Below are positions 26,828 to 35,503 of a stretch of DNA of 43,705 nucleotides, one piece after another (the first letter of the stretch is position 1; every line of letters begins with the position of its first letter). The position numbers and the translations under genes are program-made. Source of the stretch: UBA57 sp013378375 (lineage in GTDB: Archaea > Thermoproteota > Nitrososphaeria > Nitrososphaerales > UBA57); the NCBI GenBank assembly GCA_013378375.1, contig JACAFT010000005.1:1-43705 (forward strand), read 5' to 3'. A model generated the notes under the pieces. The model worked only from the letters and a program-made list of their open reading frames with translations. It was not told the DNA's origin and did not search any database.

Positions 26828-27629
26828 TAGTAATCACCGTACAATCGGAATGTGCAACAGCAGAAGAAATCGGATTATCAATAAGTCCAGAAGCAATGAT
26901 TCCTTCATTAACTCCATTATCCAATGATTCAATACACGAGATTAATTTTTGTTCCATTCCAAATCCAAGTTCTGGAAGAATTTCTTTAGATTGAGCAAGA
27001 GTCAGATTATTTACAAGCTTGTCATTTAACAATATACCGTCAACGTCGGTTAGAAATATAACACGATCTGCTTTGAGATGAACAGCAATATTAGATGCAG
27101 CACGATCGCCATTCACATTCAAGACTTCAAATTCATCACTAAGAGCTACTGGAGATATAACTGGAAGATAGCCTGATTTTATCAAGTCATTAAGTAATTC
27201 AGTATTAACATTTTGTATTTTTCCGGTGAATCCACCTTCAATTGCAAGTTTTCTTTTTCTTTCATCGATTATCAAGAGTTTTTTCTTTCTAATTGCATTC
27301 AATATATTACCATCAACACCACCAAGACCCACTGCATTAACACCTAAAGATTGTAATGATACTACAATTTCTTTATTAATTTTTCCACACATAACCATCA
27401 TAAAAATAGACGCAGTTTCTTTGTCAGTATATCTGCTTTTGACTCCAGATGGAGAAACAATGAATTTTTGTTTTTTGCCTAATTTTTCTGCAATATCAGT
27501 TACAGTGTTTCCACCTCCGTGTACAACTATCAATGATTCAGTTTTTGAGAAATTTTTAATATCCTCAAAAAGATTTTTAGATAATCCTTTACTATGTAGG
27601 CTTCCGCCAATTTTTACTATCGTTACCAT
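26820..27629 (-). CDS. lysZ: [LysW]-aminoadipate/glutamate kinase
   Basis: Amino-acid kinase fold protein of 269 residues, related to N-acetylglutamate kinase. The N-terminal KIGGSLHSKG and VVHGGGNTVTDIAEKLG, central GLGGVDGNILNAIRK, and the ATP-site NGDRAASNIAVHL and FLTDVDGILLN match the LysZ/ArgB family. It phosphorylates the gamma- or delta-carboxyl group of the residue held on LysW. Overlaps with lysJ and a five-base gap from lysY show tight operon structure. Confidence 0.94.
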   Translation of the reverse strand: MVTIVKIGGSLHSKGLSKNLFEDIKNFSKTESLIVVHGGGNTVTDIAEKLGKKQKFIVSPSGVKSRYTDKETASIFMMVMCGKINKEIVVSLQSLGVNAVGLGGVDGNILNAIRKKKLLIIDERKRKLAIEGGFTGKIQNVNTELLNDLIKSGYLPVISPVALSDEFEVLNVNGDRAASNIAVHLKADRVIFLTDVDGILLNDKLVNNLTLAQSKEILPELGFGMEQKLISCIESLDNGVNEGIIASGLIDNPISSAVAHSDCTVITNE

Positions 27630-27634
27630 CTAGA

Positions 27635-28687
27635 TCACATTGGATGTATTCCAGGAGTCCATAAACCTGTAATTTCATCGAAATCGGACATAAGATTCAT
27701 ATTTTGTATAGCAGTTCCAGCAGCTCCTTTAATTAAATTGTCGGACGAAGACATTACAACAAGTTTAGATGCAGATTTATCATACGCAAATCCAATATCA
27801 CAGAAATTAGATCCGACAAGTAGTTTAGGATCAGGATATTTATACAATCCTTTCTTATCTCCAATCAATCTAATAAAAGGTGAATCAGAATAGAATTGCC
27901 TATATGATTTCCATACATCAACCTCAGTAATATCAGAATTAAGCGATGCATAAGACGTACATAATATTCCGCGAACAAGATTTACTGAATGAACAGACAG
28001 CAATACATTTACAGAATTCTCAGATAGATTCGAAAGTTCTTGATCAATTTCAGCAGTATGTCTATGAGCATAAGGTTTGAACGGACGAATAACGCCATAT
28101 CTATTAGCGTGATGAGATCCAAGTGTAGGCTTTACTCCTGCCCCAGATGAACCAACTTTTGAGTCAATAATGATGTTGTTAGAATTGATTATTTTATCAT
28201 GGATTAAAGGGGCCAAAGCAAGAATTGACGTTAAGGCAGTACATCCAGGAGTAGATGTAAACTTACTTGATTTTATTGAATCTCTATGGAGTTCAGGCAA
28301 TCCAAAAGTAAACAAATCTAATAAATTAGGAAGAGGATGTGTAAGTCCATACCATTTATCATACATAACTGGATTTGAAAGTCTATAATCTGCACTCATG
28401 TCAACAATTTTTACTCCAGAATTAACAAGTTCATTCATGAATTCATATGAGCTGCCATGTGGAACTGCAGTAAAAAGAAAATCGCATTGATCGGCGACTT
28501 TTGATGAATCAAATAATGAGAACTTTACATCTGTGAATTCCTTTAGATTAGGATGAATCTTATACAAGAATTTACCATCATATTGTCTTGATGTAGCAAA
28601 AGAAAGTTCAACTTCAGGATGATTGATGATTAATCTCAATAATTCTCCGCCGACATAACCAGATGCACCTATTACTCCAACTTTCAT
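27635..28687 (-). CDS. lysY: [LysW]-aminoadipyl phosphate/glutamyl phosphate reductase
   Basis: NADPH-dependent semialdehyde dehydrogenase of 350 residues in the ArgC/LysY family. The Rossmann loop GVIGASGYVGGELLRL, the catalytic Cys in STPGCTALTSI, and the His region AHRHTAEIDQEL are visible; the end SSSDNLIKGAAGTAIQNMNLM is diagnostic. It reduces the phosphate made by LysZ. It follows lysX by six bases and precedes lysZ by five. Confidence 0.95.
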   Translation of the reverse strand: MKVGVIGASGYVGGELLRLIINHPEVELSFATSRQYDGKFLYKIHPNLKEFTDVKFSLFDSSKVADQCDFLFTAVPHGSSYEFMNELVNSGVKIVDMSADYRLSNPVMYDKWYGLTHPLPNLLDLFTFGLPELHRDSIKSSKFTSTPGCTALTSILALAPLIHDKIINSNNIIIDSKVGSSGAGVKPTLGSHHANRYGVIRPFKPYAHRHTAEIDQELSNLSENSVNVLLSVHSVNLVRGILCTSYASLNSDITEVDVWKSYRQFYSDSPFIRLIGDKKGLYKYPDPKLLVGSNFCDIGFAYDKSASKLVVMSSSDNLIKGAAGTAIQNMNLMSDFDEITGLWTPGIHPM

Positions 28688-28693
28688 TACAAA

Positions 28694-29560
28694 TCAACTC
28701 TTTGAGATATTATTAACATAGTCTACAATTTTGTATGCTATATTGTCTTTGGTAAATTTTGAAACTCCTTTAAACTCCACATTATTGTTTATTTCATGAA
28801 CGAGGAATCCATCATCACTTTCCATTAGATCCACTCCAAGTATTCCTCCACCAACTGATTTAGCTGCATTAAGAACAATCTCTTCCAATTCTTTTGTAAT
28901 AGGACAATTCTCAACTTTTGCTCCAAGTGAGAAATTAGTTCTCCAATCGTCATTAGAAGAATAACGATATTCTGCACCGACAACTTCATCTCCAACAACA
29001 ACAGTTCTAATATCTCTAGGAGGTCTATTGATGTGTTGTTGTACATAGAAGATTTTCGAGAATAATCCATCGTCGTTGTATCTCATTTCAATAAGTGCTT
29101 TCGCTGAATCCTTATCATTTAATTTTACAACACCTCTTCCCCAACTTCCCACTATAGGTTTCAATACAGAAGGATATCCCAGTTCATCGACAGAATCTTC
29201 TGCAGATTTATCAGAAAAACTGAATAAAGTAAGAGGAGTTTTTATACCCAATTCTTCGAATTTTAAAGTAGATAGGAATTTATTGCCGCAAATTCTACTC
29301 GTATTAGAACTATTAACTACTAAACAGTGTTTCGATTCAAAATAATGTGCAATAAGCATACCGCGATAATGACTGATGCATCTTTGAATTACAGAAGTTC
29401 CAAAAGATGAGTGAATTGATTCGTCAGAGTCATCACTGCGTAATACAAGTGCTTTTGCATCATACTTACTAAATGGGATATTTTTTTCTTCAAACGCATT
29501 GAAGATTTCTTTTTCTTCCCAACGCACACGATCGTAAATAATACCAATACGATTATTCAT
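28694..29560 (-). CDS. lysX: LysW ligase (LysX/ArgX), ATP-grasp
   Basis: ATP-grasp (RimK-like) ligase of 288 residues that attaches aminoadipate (LysX) or glutamate (ArgX) to the C-terminal Glu of LysW. ATP-grasp blocks PSVLKPIVGSWGRGVVKL, FYVQQHI, RDIRTVVVGDEVVGAEYR and GVDLMESDDGFLVHEINNNVEFKG are present. The ATG at 29560 is preferred over the TTG at 29584, since that upstream TTG lies inside lysW; the ATG is one base after the lysW stop. Sequence alone does not let me decide between LysX and ArgX; only one such ligase is in the window, next to argGH. Confidence 0.92.
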   Translation of the reverse strand: MNNRIGIIYDRVRWEEKEIFNAFEEKNIPFSKYDAKALVLRSDDSDESIHSSFGTSVIQRCISHYRGMLIAHYFESKHCLVVNSSNTSRICGNKFLSTLKFEELGIKTPLTLFSFSDKSAEDSVDELGYPSVLKPIVGSWGRGVVKLNDKDSAKALIEMRYNDDGLFSKIFYVQQHINRPPRDIRTVVVGDEVVGAEYRYSSNDDWRTNFSLGAKVENCPITKELEEIVLNAAKSVGGGILGVDLMESDDGFLVHEINNNVEFKGVSKFTKDNIAYKIVDYVNNISKS

Positions 29561-29561
29561 A

Positions 29562-29735
29562 CTATTCACCCCAATCTTCTCCAACTGATTCTGCAGGCGC
29601 TAATGTAACATTATTTGAATTGATTTTTTTAACTTCAAATTCGTTACCGCAATCAGGACAACTTATAATCTCTCCGACTACAACATCGTCTAAAATCTGC
29701 ATGGTCGCATCACAATCTTGACATTTTTGCTCCAT
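29562..29735 (-). CDS. lysW: Amino-group carrier protein LysW
   Basis: Tiny 57-residue carrier protein. It reads MEQKCQDCDATMQ with a first Cys pair (CQDC), a second pair (CPDCG) forming the zinc-ribbon-like site, and ends ESVGEDWGE, the hallmark EDWGE tail whose terminal Glu holds the growing amino acid. The reading starts at ATG 29735, with a strong ribosome site (GGAGGTGG) just before it, and overlaps the argH stop by one base. It covers the amino group so that lysine or ornithine synthesis avoids cyclisation. The next gene is its ligase. Confidence 0.97.
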   Translation of the reverse strand: MEQKCQDCDATMQILDDVVVGEIISCPDCGNEFEVKKINSNNVTLAPAESVGEDWGE

Positions 29736-31225
29736 TAATTTCCACCTCCTGATAAATTTTTTATTGATTTTTCAAGTAAAATTTCAGATTTAGTGATTAA
29801 ATTTTGTTGTTTTTTAATAAATTTAGATGAATGAATGAGTTGGGTTTTTCTGAGTTTAACCATTCTACTAGTCTCTACATTAGATGGAGAACCCTTTGTA
29901 ATTTTTGAATTAACGTTTTCACTATAATTAAACAGTGAATCAATTTTTTCTAAATTAATTTTAATTGTTTTGCCTGTTATTTTCTTTGTAATTTTTATAA
30001 GATCAGTCTTAACTAATTCAGATAATTTTGTATTAGAGTTAATTGATGACTTGGACAGAGTTCCAACGATATGATGTGATTGCCTGAAAGATATATTATA
30101 GTTTGAGGCAAGGTAATTAGCTAAATCGGCAGCTATCATAGTATCGTCTAGATTGTTAGACATAGAGTCCTTGTTAAATTTACACGTATTCAACATCATA
30201 GATAATAGTTGAACGGATGATAATGATTTGTTTATAGAATTCCATAATCTAGGCGTCAAATCTTGAATATCTATACTATATCCCAGAGTGAGGGATTTAA
30301 TTATCCCGATTGATGCAACGAGATCTCCAATAATAATCGAAGATTTAGACCTAATCAATTCTGCAATAACAGGGTTCTTTTTTTGAGGCATAATACTACT
30401 GGTTGAACTGAATTCGTCAGAAATTTCGACGTAGGAAAATTCGGAAGTACTCCAAAGAACCAATTCATTAACAATCTTTTCAATGTTCAACATTAACAAC
30501 ATAAGATTTGACATTAATTCTATACAAAAATCACGAGTAGTAGTTGCGTCAATTGAATTTTCTATTAATCCATCAAAACCAAGTAATTTAGCAACATAAT
30601 CTCTATCGACATTAATAATTACAGAAGCAATTGCACCTGAACCTTGTGGAGATTTATTAACTCTGTAATAAGTTTCTTGAAATCTTTCTACATCTCTAGA
30701 CAAGGAATCATAATGAGCAAGAAGATTATGTGAGAGGGTTACAATTTGTGCGTGTTGAAGATGAGTAAAAGAAGGCATAAGATAATCAGTATGTGTTTTT
30801 GCAAGATTAAGAATAACGTTTTGTAAATCATTAATGTTTGATAAAATACTTAATATAAATGAACGAGATGTCATTCTGATTGCTGATGCAACTTGATCAT
30901 TTCTACTCTTGGCTAGATTAAGCTGACCTCCAATCTCACTACCAATACGACTAATTACAAATGATTCAACATTCATGTGGACGTCCTCAAGGTCAGAATC
31001 TAGTGTAAAAGAATTATCAATTAATTTCAAAGTTTTAATGCATTTATTGGTAGTTTTTTTATCAAGCACATTTTGTTTGAATAACATAAGCATATGGGCC
31101 ATATTGATTTTTTTAACAGAATCAAGAATCAATAGATCGTCATCTACAGAACTAATAAATGAAGAAGCTAAATCTGAGGTCTTTGAAAGTCTATTACCTC
31201 TTAATATATTGATATCTTTAGTCAT
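29735..31225 (-). CDS. argH: Argininosuccinate lyase
   Basis: Cleaves argininosuccinate to arginine and fumarate. The 496 residues contain the fumarase/lyase signature SSIMPQKKNPVIAELIR, with the catalytic loop, as well as LNLAKSRNDQVASAIR and the FTHLQHAQIVTLSHNL region. Length is typical. It overlaps argG by four bases (ATGA) and lysW by one, so arginine's last step is coupled with the LysW genes. Confidence 0.97.
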   Translation of the reverse strand: MTKDINILRGNRLSKTSDLASSFISSVDDDLLILDSVKKINMAHMLMLFKQNVLDKKTTNKCIKTLKLIDNSFTLDSDLEDVHMNVESFVISRIGSEIGGQLNLAKSRNDQVASAIRMTSRSFILSILSNINDLQNVILNLAKTHTDYLMPSFTHLQHAQIVTLSHNLLAHYDSLSRDVERFQETYYRVNKSPQGSGAIASVIINVDRDYVAKLLGFDGLIENSIDATTTRDFCIELMSNLMLLMLNIEKIVNELVLWSTSEFSYVEISDEFSSTSSIMPQKKNPVIAELIRSKSSIIIGDLVASIGIIKSLTLGYSIDIQDLTPRLWNSINKSLSSVQLLSMMLNTCKFNKDSMSNNLDDTMIAADLANYLASNYNISFRQSHHIVGTLSKSSINSNTKLSELVKTDLIKITKKITGKTIKINLEKIDSLFNYSENVNSKITKGSPSNVETSRMVKLRKTQLIHSSKFIKKQQNLITKSEILLEKSIKNLSGGGN

Positions 31226-32397
31226 TTGTTTTCACCGTCATTGAATTTAGATTGAAGACCCCAGATTTCAATAAAACCTTTAGAATAGGTCTGATTGAAA
31301 TCAGAAGAAGAAGAATAAGAAGAAAGATTTTGGTCATAAATAGAATTATCAGATTTTCTTCCGACTATACTGAATGAACCACGCTTGAGTTTGAGTTTAA
31401 CAGTACCATTAACACGTTCCTGAGTCTTATCAATAAATGAATCAATAGCTTTGACTAATGGATCTACAAATAATCCAGAATAGATCATCCAACTCCATTT
31501 TTGTTCTAAGATGGATTTTATTTCCAATTCATTTCTTGTCAGTACTAATTTTTCTAAATCTTTATGAGCCTCAATAAGGACTGTGGCAGCAGGTGCTTCA
31601 TAGATTTCTCTTGATTTTATTCCCATAAGCCTATCTTCAATATGGTCAACAACACCAATACCATGTTTTCCTGCAATGTCATTAAGATAATCAATCATTT
31701 TTAGAGAATCAGTAACACCGTCGATTGAAATCGGAATGCCATTATTAAAATCAATTTCAATGTATTTATCTTCCAATTTACTATCAGTATCAATCCATTT
31801 GTAGATATCATTTGGAGGTTCTTCGAAAGAATCCTCCAGGATTCCACCTTCTATAGACCTTCCCCATAAATTTTCATCAATACTATATTGAGATTTCTTT
31901 TCAATAGAAACGTTTAGGTCATTTGCATATTGAATTTCCTCATCTCTACTCATATTCTCATCTCTAACGGGAGCAATTATTTGAGCGTCTGACATAACAG
32001 ATCTTAATGTTACGTCAAACCTAGCTTGATCATTTCCTTTTCCTGTACAACCATGGGAGAAGTTTTTAGTATCTTCTTTATTTGCAATTTCAACTAATTT
32101 GTATGCAATAAGTGGTCTACCCAATGCAGTAGCCAAAGGGTATTTATTTTGATATAGTGCATTTGATTTTATTGCAGAGAAAATATAATCGTCAATAAAT
32201 TCTTTTTTAGCATCAATAGTATAATGTTTTGATGAACCAATGGAGTAAGCCTTCTCTTCAATTGCTTCAAAGTTTTCATCTTGCCCCACATCAACAATAA
32301 CAGTAATAACATTAAGATTATGTTTTTTCTTCAGCCAACTGACTGATATAGAGGTATCAAGTCCTCCAGAAAATGCTAGTATAGCTTTTTCACCCAT
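31222..32397 (-). CDS. argG: Argininosuccinate synthase
   Basis: Joins citrulline and aspartate in an ATP-dependent reaction. The P-loop-like ILAFSGGLDTSISV and the GCTGKGNDQARFDV segment are diagnostic. The ATG at 32397 (MGEKAILAFSGG) is chosen; the frame extends upstream through the intergenic region with a non-conserved sequence. The 391-residue length is normal. It is the first gene of the argG-to-lysK operon and faces a divergent ACT-domain gene across 56 bases that contain palindromic repeats. Confidence 0.97.
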   Translation of the reverse strand: MGEKAILAFSGGLDTSISVSWLKKKHNLNVITVIVDVGQDENFEAIEEKAYSIGSSKHYTIDAKKEFIDDYIFSAIKSNALYQNKYPLATALGRPLIAYKLVEIANKEDTKNFSHGCTGKGNDQARFDVTLRSVMSDAQIIAPVRDENMSRDEEIQYANDLNVSIEKKSQYSIDENLWGRSIEGGILEDSFEEPPNDIYKWIDTDSKLEDKYIEIDFNNGIPISIDGVTDSLKMIDYLNDIAGKHGIGVVDHIEDRLMGIKSREIYEAPAATVLIEAHKDLEKLVLTRNELEIKSILEQKWSWMIYSGLFVDPLVKAIDSFIDKTQERVNGTVKLKLKRGSFSIVGRKSDNSIYDQNLSSYSSSSDFNQTYSKGFIEIWGLQSKFNDGENK

Positions 32398-32419
32398 AAT
32401 AATAAGATTTAAGAAGAAA

Positions 32420-32431
32420 TGTTTTAATACC
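32420..32431 (+). promoter_or_regulatory. Candidate TATA box for the ACT-domain gene
   Basis: TGTTTTAATACC at this position has its centre about 28 bases before the TTG start at 32454, the spacing expected for an archaeal leaderless transcript. The palindrome described at 32435-32450 would lie between the box and the start, where a bound protein would block the polymerase. The box is AT-rich sequence in an AT-rich genome, so this is a weak call. Confidence 0.4.
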
Positions 32432-32434
32432 TTT

Positions 32435-32470
32435 TGGTCATAATAGACCATTATTGGCTATTAATGACCA
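32435..32470. promoter_or_regulatory. Candidate operator between argG and the ACT-domain gene
   Basis: Three copies of one half-site are seen: TGGTC at 32435-32439, GACCA at 32446-32450, and GACCA at 32466-32470. The first two form a palindrome TGGTCATAATAGACCA. The first and third form a 7-base inverted pair TGGTCAT / ATGACCA. Half-sites are spaced by 11 and 20 bases, close to whole helical turns, so they would face one side of the DNA. The last lies inside the start of the plus-strand gene. This fits a dimeric regulator that would control both directions. The regulator is not proven. Confidence 0.55.
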
Positions 32471-33140
32471 GAATCAAATAAATTCATCAATTGCAAAAAT
32501 CACTAGAGATTTAATTGAATCAGACATGAGTATTCAAGATTCCATTGCAAGAAATTACGTAAATATAAGCGGTGTAGCAAGATTACTAAAGCCAAAAATT
32601 GAGAAAATCAGTAAAACAAATGTAAATGAAGAAGCTATAATAACTGCAATCAAGAGAATAACCCCAAAATATAACTCAGTTAGTAATGAAATTATGGAGA
32701 TTATATCAAAGAGCAGCATAAATGTACGTACAGGAGTTTCTAAATTATCAGTTGTCAAAAATAAACGCAGCCAAGAAAAAATTAGAAATGCAATGATAAA
32801 TAATAAAGAAGAATTTATACAAATTTCTGAAGCAACTTCTGCATTAACTGTAATCTATTCTCAAGAATTCAGAAAAGAACTAACAAGAAGATTTAACAAT
32901 GCAGAAATATTGGAAGATTCAGTGAATTTAGCAGCTATTATAGTACACAGCCCTATCGAAGTCATAAACATACCTGGATTTGTGTTTACAATTTATGGAC
33001 AAGTCGCAAAAAGACAAATAAATATAGAAGACACAGTGAGTTGCTTCACAGATACAATAATAGTAGTTAAAACAAAAGACGTAGCTATGACGTTTTCAGC
33101 ATTAAATGAATTATTTGAATTTACATCTAAACTCGAATAA
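32454..33140 (+). CDS. ACT-domain protein, predicted regulator of amino-acid metabolism (COG2150-like)
   Basis: A 228-residue protein whose last 70 residues resemble an ACT domain (LAAIIVHSPIEVINIPGFVFTIY then INIEDTVSCFTDTIIVVKTKD; key pattern given in part), a fold that binds amino acids. The first 150 residues are helical and basic, with DSIARNYVNISGVARLLKPKIE as a possible DNA-binding helix pair. It starts at TTG 32454; a later ATG at 32526 is possible. It is divergent from argG across a palindromic site, so it could sense an amino acid and act on the arginine/lysine operon. This role is inference from position. Confidence 0.72.
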   Translation: MAINDQNQINSSIAKITRDLIESDMSIQDSIARNYVNISGVARLLKPKIEKISKTNVNEEAIITAIKRITPKYNSVSNEIMEIISKSSINVRTGVSKLSVVKNKRSQEKIRNAMINNKEEFIQISEATSALTVIYSQEFRKELTRRFNNAEILEDSVNLAAIIVHSPIEVINIPGFVFTIYGQVAKRQINIEDTVSCFTDTIIVVKTKDVAMTFSALNELFEFTSKLE

Positions 33141-33142
33141 TA

Positions 33143-34207
33143 TTATCTCTCTCTTTTACCATCAATAAATTCAAGAAATTCATGTTTAGCACGTTCATAA
33201 GGCATTTGAATAGGAGGATGTTTAAAACAATAAGCAGAGATACTATTTAATGGCCCTGAGATTTTTCTGTCGAGTGCAACTTTAGTTGCTCGTATAGCAT
33301 CAATCATAACACCACCACTATTATAAGCATCCATAACATGAAGTTTAAGATCCAATGTAACAGGAATATTACCAAAATATCTTCCTTTTATCCAGATATA
33401 ACAAATTTTATCATTATTTAAAAAATCAACATAATCACTTGGTCCTATACGAGTAGGAATGGGATAAGGAGACATAGCACGCACAGCAGATGTTTTACTT
33501 TCTCGTTTATCTACCAGCCTAGATTCTTCCAACATATTAAGAAAGTCAGCATCACCTCCAATATTTAATTGATAAGTCTCATCAACCTTAACTCCACGTT
33601 CAACAAATAGTTTTATCAAACTTTTATGTACAACAGTAGCACCTAATTGACTCATTACATCATCACCAGCAATTGGAAGACCTTTAGATTTAAATTTAGA
33701 TTGCCATTCCTCGGATGATGCAATAAAAACGGGCATTGAATTAATAAAACCAACATTAGAATCAAGTGCACATTGAGCATAATATTTAGTTGCATCAGTA
33801 CTTCCAACAGGAAGATAATTAATCAATAAATCAGCTCCAGAATCAGTGATAACATCAACAACATTTGAATAATCAGAATCATTAACATCTATAACATCTT
33901 TAAGATATTTTCCTATTCCATCTTTAACAGGAGCTCGTGAAACAGATAAATTAAATTTAGGAACATCAATAATTTTAGCAGTATTATTTGGATGTTGAAA
34001 AATTGCTTCAGATAAATCAATACCTACTTTTTTATCATTAACATCAAATGCGGCGACAAATTCAATATCAGATGGTTCAATTCCAGCAAGAGAATATTGA
34101 ATCAATCCAATTGAATCTTCAGGATTTTGTTTGTAATACTCTAGACCTTGAATCAATGCAGATGCACAATTACCCACTCCTGCAATAGCAACTTTGACCT
34201 TTGGCAT
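33143..34207 (-). CDS. ino1: Inositol-1-phosphate synthase
   Basis: NAD-dependent enzyme converting glucose 6-phosphate to myo-inositol 1-phosphate. The 354-residue archaeal/actinobacterial short form shows GVGNCASALIQGLEYYK, a DVNDKKVGIDL turn, the conserved GDDVMSQLGATVVHKSL, and LNIGGDADFLNML followed by SKTSAV. The product feeds inositol phospholipids, which occur in thaumarchaea. It is divergent from an inositol monophosphatase-family gene, which could perform the next step. It converges with the ACT-domain gene (two bases). Confidence 0.95.
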   Translation of the reverse strand: MPKVKVAIAGVGNCASALIQGLEYYKQNPEDSIGLIQYSLAGIEPSDIEFVAAFDVNDKKVGIDLSEAIFQHPNNTAKIIDVPKFNLSVSRAPVKDGIGKYLKDVIDVNDSDYSNVVDVITDSGADLLINYLPVGSTDATKYYAQCALDSNVGFINSMPVFIASSEEWQSKFKSKGLPIAGDDVMSQLGATVVHKSLIKLFVERGVKVDETYQLNIGGDADFLNMLEESRLVDKRESKTSAVRAMSPYPIPTRIGPSDYVDFLNNDKICYIWIKGRYFGNIPVTLDLKLHVMDAYNSGGVMIDAIRATKVALDRKISGPLNSISAYCFKHPPIQMPYERAKHEFLEFIDGKRER

Positions 34208-34270
34208 AGTTATCTAAGAAAAATGATTCGGTATTAAGTTTTTAAAATTCCAATAATAAGTATAATTATA

Positions 34271-35071
34271 ATGGATTATAAAGAAATTATTTTAAAAACG
34301 TTATATAAAGTACAAAATACAATCAAAACAAGATATTTAAAAGGAAATCATATTGAATTAGACAAAGGAGCATTTGGAGATATTCAATATGATATAGATA
34401 TATTGGCAGAAGAAACGATTATAAATACAATAAAAATGGAAATGCCCAATTCTACAATAGTATCTGAAGAAACAGGAATTATTCAGGGCAATAATAACAA
34501 AATAATATTAATAGATCCAATAGATGGAAGCCTGAATTCAATTAGAGGAATTCCATTTTTTAGTTCGACAATTGCAATTGCAAAAAATCAAAATTTTTCA
34601 GACATAATTGCTGCAGGTGTAGTTGATATAATTCAAGAAAATTTTTATTATGGAGATGAAAATGGAGCAATAATGAATAACGTAAAAATAAATCCAAACA
34701 AAACAAATGAACTTAAAGATTCATTAATAGCTCTAGATTTAAACATACGAACAGAAAGTGGAAAAGAAGTATTTAAAAAGACAAGAACATTATTCGAAAA
34801 AACTAAAACACAAAGAATTATGGGTTCTGCAATAATCGAAAATATGTACGTAGCATCAGGAAAAATTGATGCGTACATTGCGCCGTCAAGACAACTAAGA
34901 ACATTTGATTGTCTTCCAGCAATGTATATTTCAAAAATTGCAGGGGCATCAATACAATTTTTTAATAAAGAAAATGATTTTAATATACTATCAAAAGAGA
35001 GAGTATCTTTCATCAATGCGTGTACAAACGAATTAAGAAAAAAGATATTAAATGAGTTGGACATTACATAA
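34271..35071 (+). CDS. Inositol monophosphatase-family phosphatase
   Basis: A 266-residue Mg-dependent phosphatase. The metal-binding motif IDPIDGSLNSIRGIPFF (family DPxDGTxN) and VSEETG are visible; the late TFDCLPAMY replaces the usual WDxAAG. In archaea these proteins can act on inositol 1-phosphate, fructose 1,6-bisphosphate or both. The neighbouring, divergent inositol-1-phosphate synthase suggests inositol 1-phosphate, while the unusual late motif leaves substrate open. It is 15 bases upstream of the Nudix gene. Confidence 0.86.
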   Translation: MDYKEIILKTLYKVQNTIKTRYLKGNHIELDKGAFGDIQYDIDILAEETIINTIKMEMPNSTIVSEETGIIQGNNNKIILIDPIDGSLNSIRGIPFFSSTIAIAKNQNFSDIIAAGVVDIIQENFYYGDENGAIMNNVKINPNKTNELKDSLIALDLNIRTESGKEVFKKTRTLFEKTKTQRIMGSAIIENMYVASGKIDAYIAPSRQLRTFDCLPAMYISKIAGASIQFFNKENDFNILSKERVSFINACTNELRKKILNELDIT

Positions 35072-35086
35072 TCAAGGGATATAAAA

Positions 35087-35503
35087 TTGGAAGAAAAATC
35101 AGCTGGAGTGATTTTATTCAATAAAATTAATGAAATTGAATATTTATTATTAAAATACCCATCAGGGCATTGGGATTTTGTAAAAGGAAATATTGAGAAA
35201 GGAGAGAAAGATGAAGAAACAATAATTCGTGAAGCGTATGAAGAAACGAGTATAAATGACATTGAAGTGTATAATGGATTCCACGAATTAATTGAATATA
35301 ATTATTATAATAAAAAGAAGATTCATAAAACAGTATCATATTACGTTGGAGAAACACATCAAAAAGAAGTTAAGATTTCATTTGAACATAAAGATTATAG
35401 ATGGTTAAACTATTCAGATGCACTAAAATTGATTACATTTAATAATTCAAAAAAATTGTTAAAACAAGCAAATAAATTCATTAATGAGAAATCCATGAAT
35501 TAG
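35087..35503 (+). CDS. Nudix hydrolase
   Basis: A 138-residue protein with a Nudix box running GNIEKGE, then KDEETII, then REAYEETSI (pattern Gx5Ex7REUxEExGU, with Ser where the final Gly is usual). The N-terminal SAGVILFN and YPSGHWDFVKGN resemble bis(5'-nucleosyl)-tetraphosphatases. Starts at TTG 35087 (MEEKSAGV). The substrate is inferred as diadenosine polyphosphates or other nucleotides. Its end overlaps the convergent pyrF by 23 bases. Confidence 0.9.
   Translation: MEEKSAGVILFNKINEIEYLLLKYPSGHWDFVKGNIEKGEKDEETIIREAYEETSINDIEVYNGFHELIEYNYYNKKKIHKTVSYYVGETHQKEVKISFEHKDYRWLNYSDALKLITFNNSKKLLKQANKFINEKSMN

Noticed and set aside
32398..32451. Longer N-terminus for argG (18 extra residues)
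   Set aside because: The extra residues come from the promoter region and are not conserved-looking; MGEKAILAFSGG is the usual start.
34648..35262. Minus-strand open frame of 204 residues opposite the inositol monophosphatase gene
   Set aside because: It spans two well-supported plus-strand genes, and its Phe/Ser/Ile-rich content is typical of AT-rich antisense frames.
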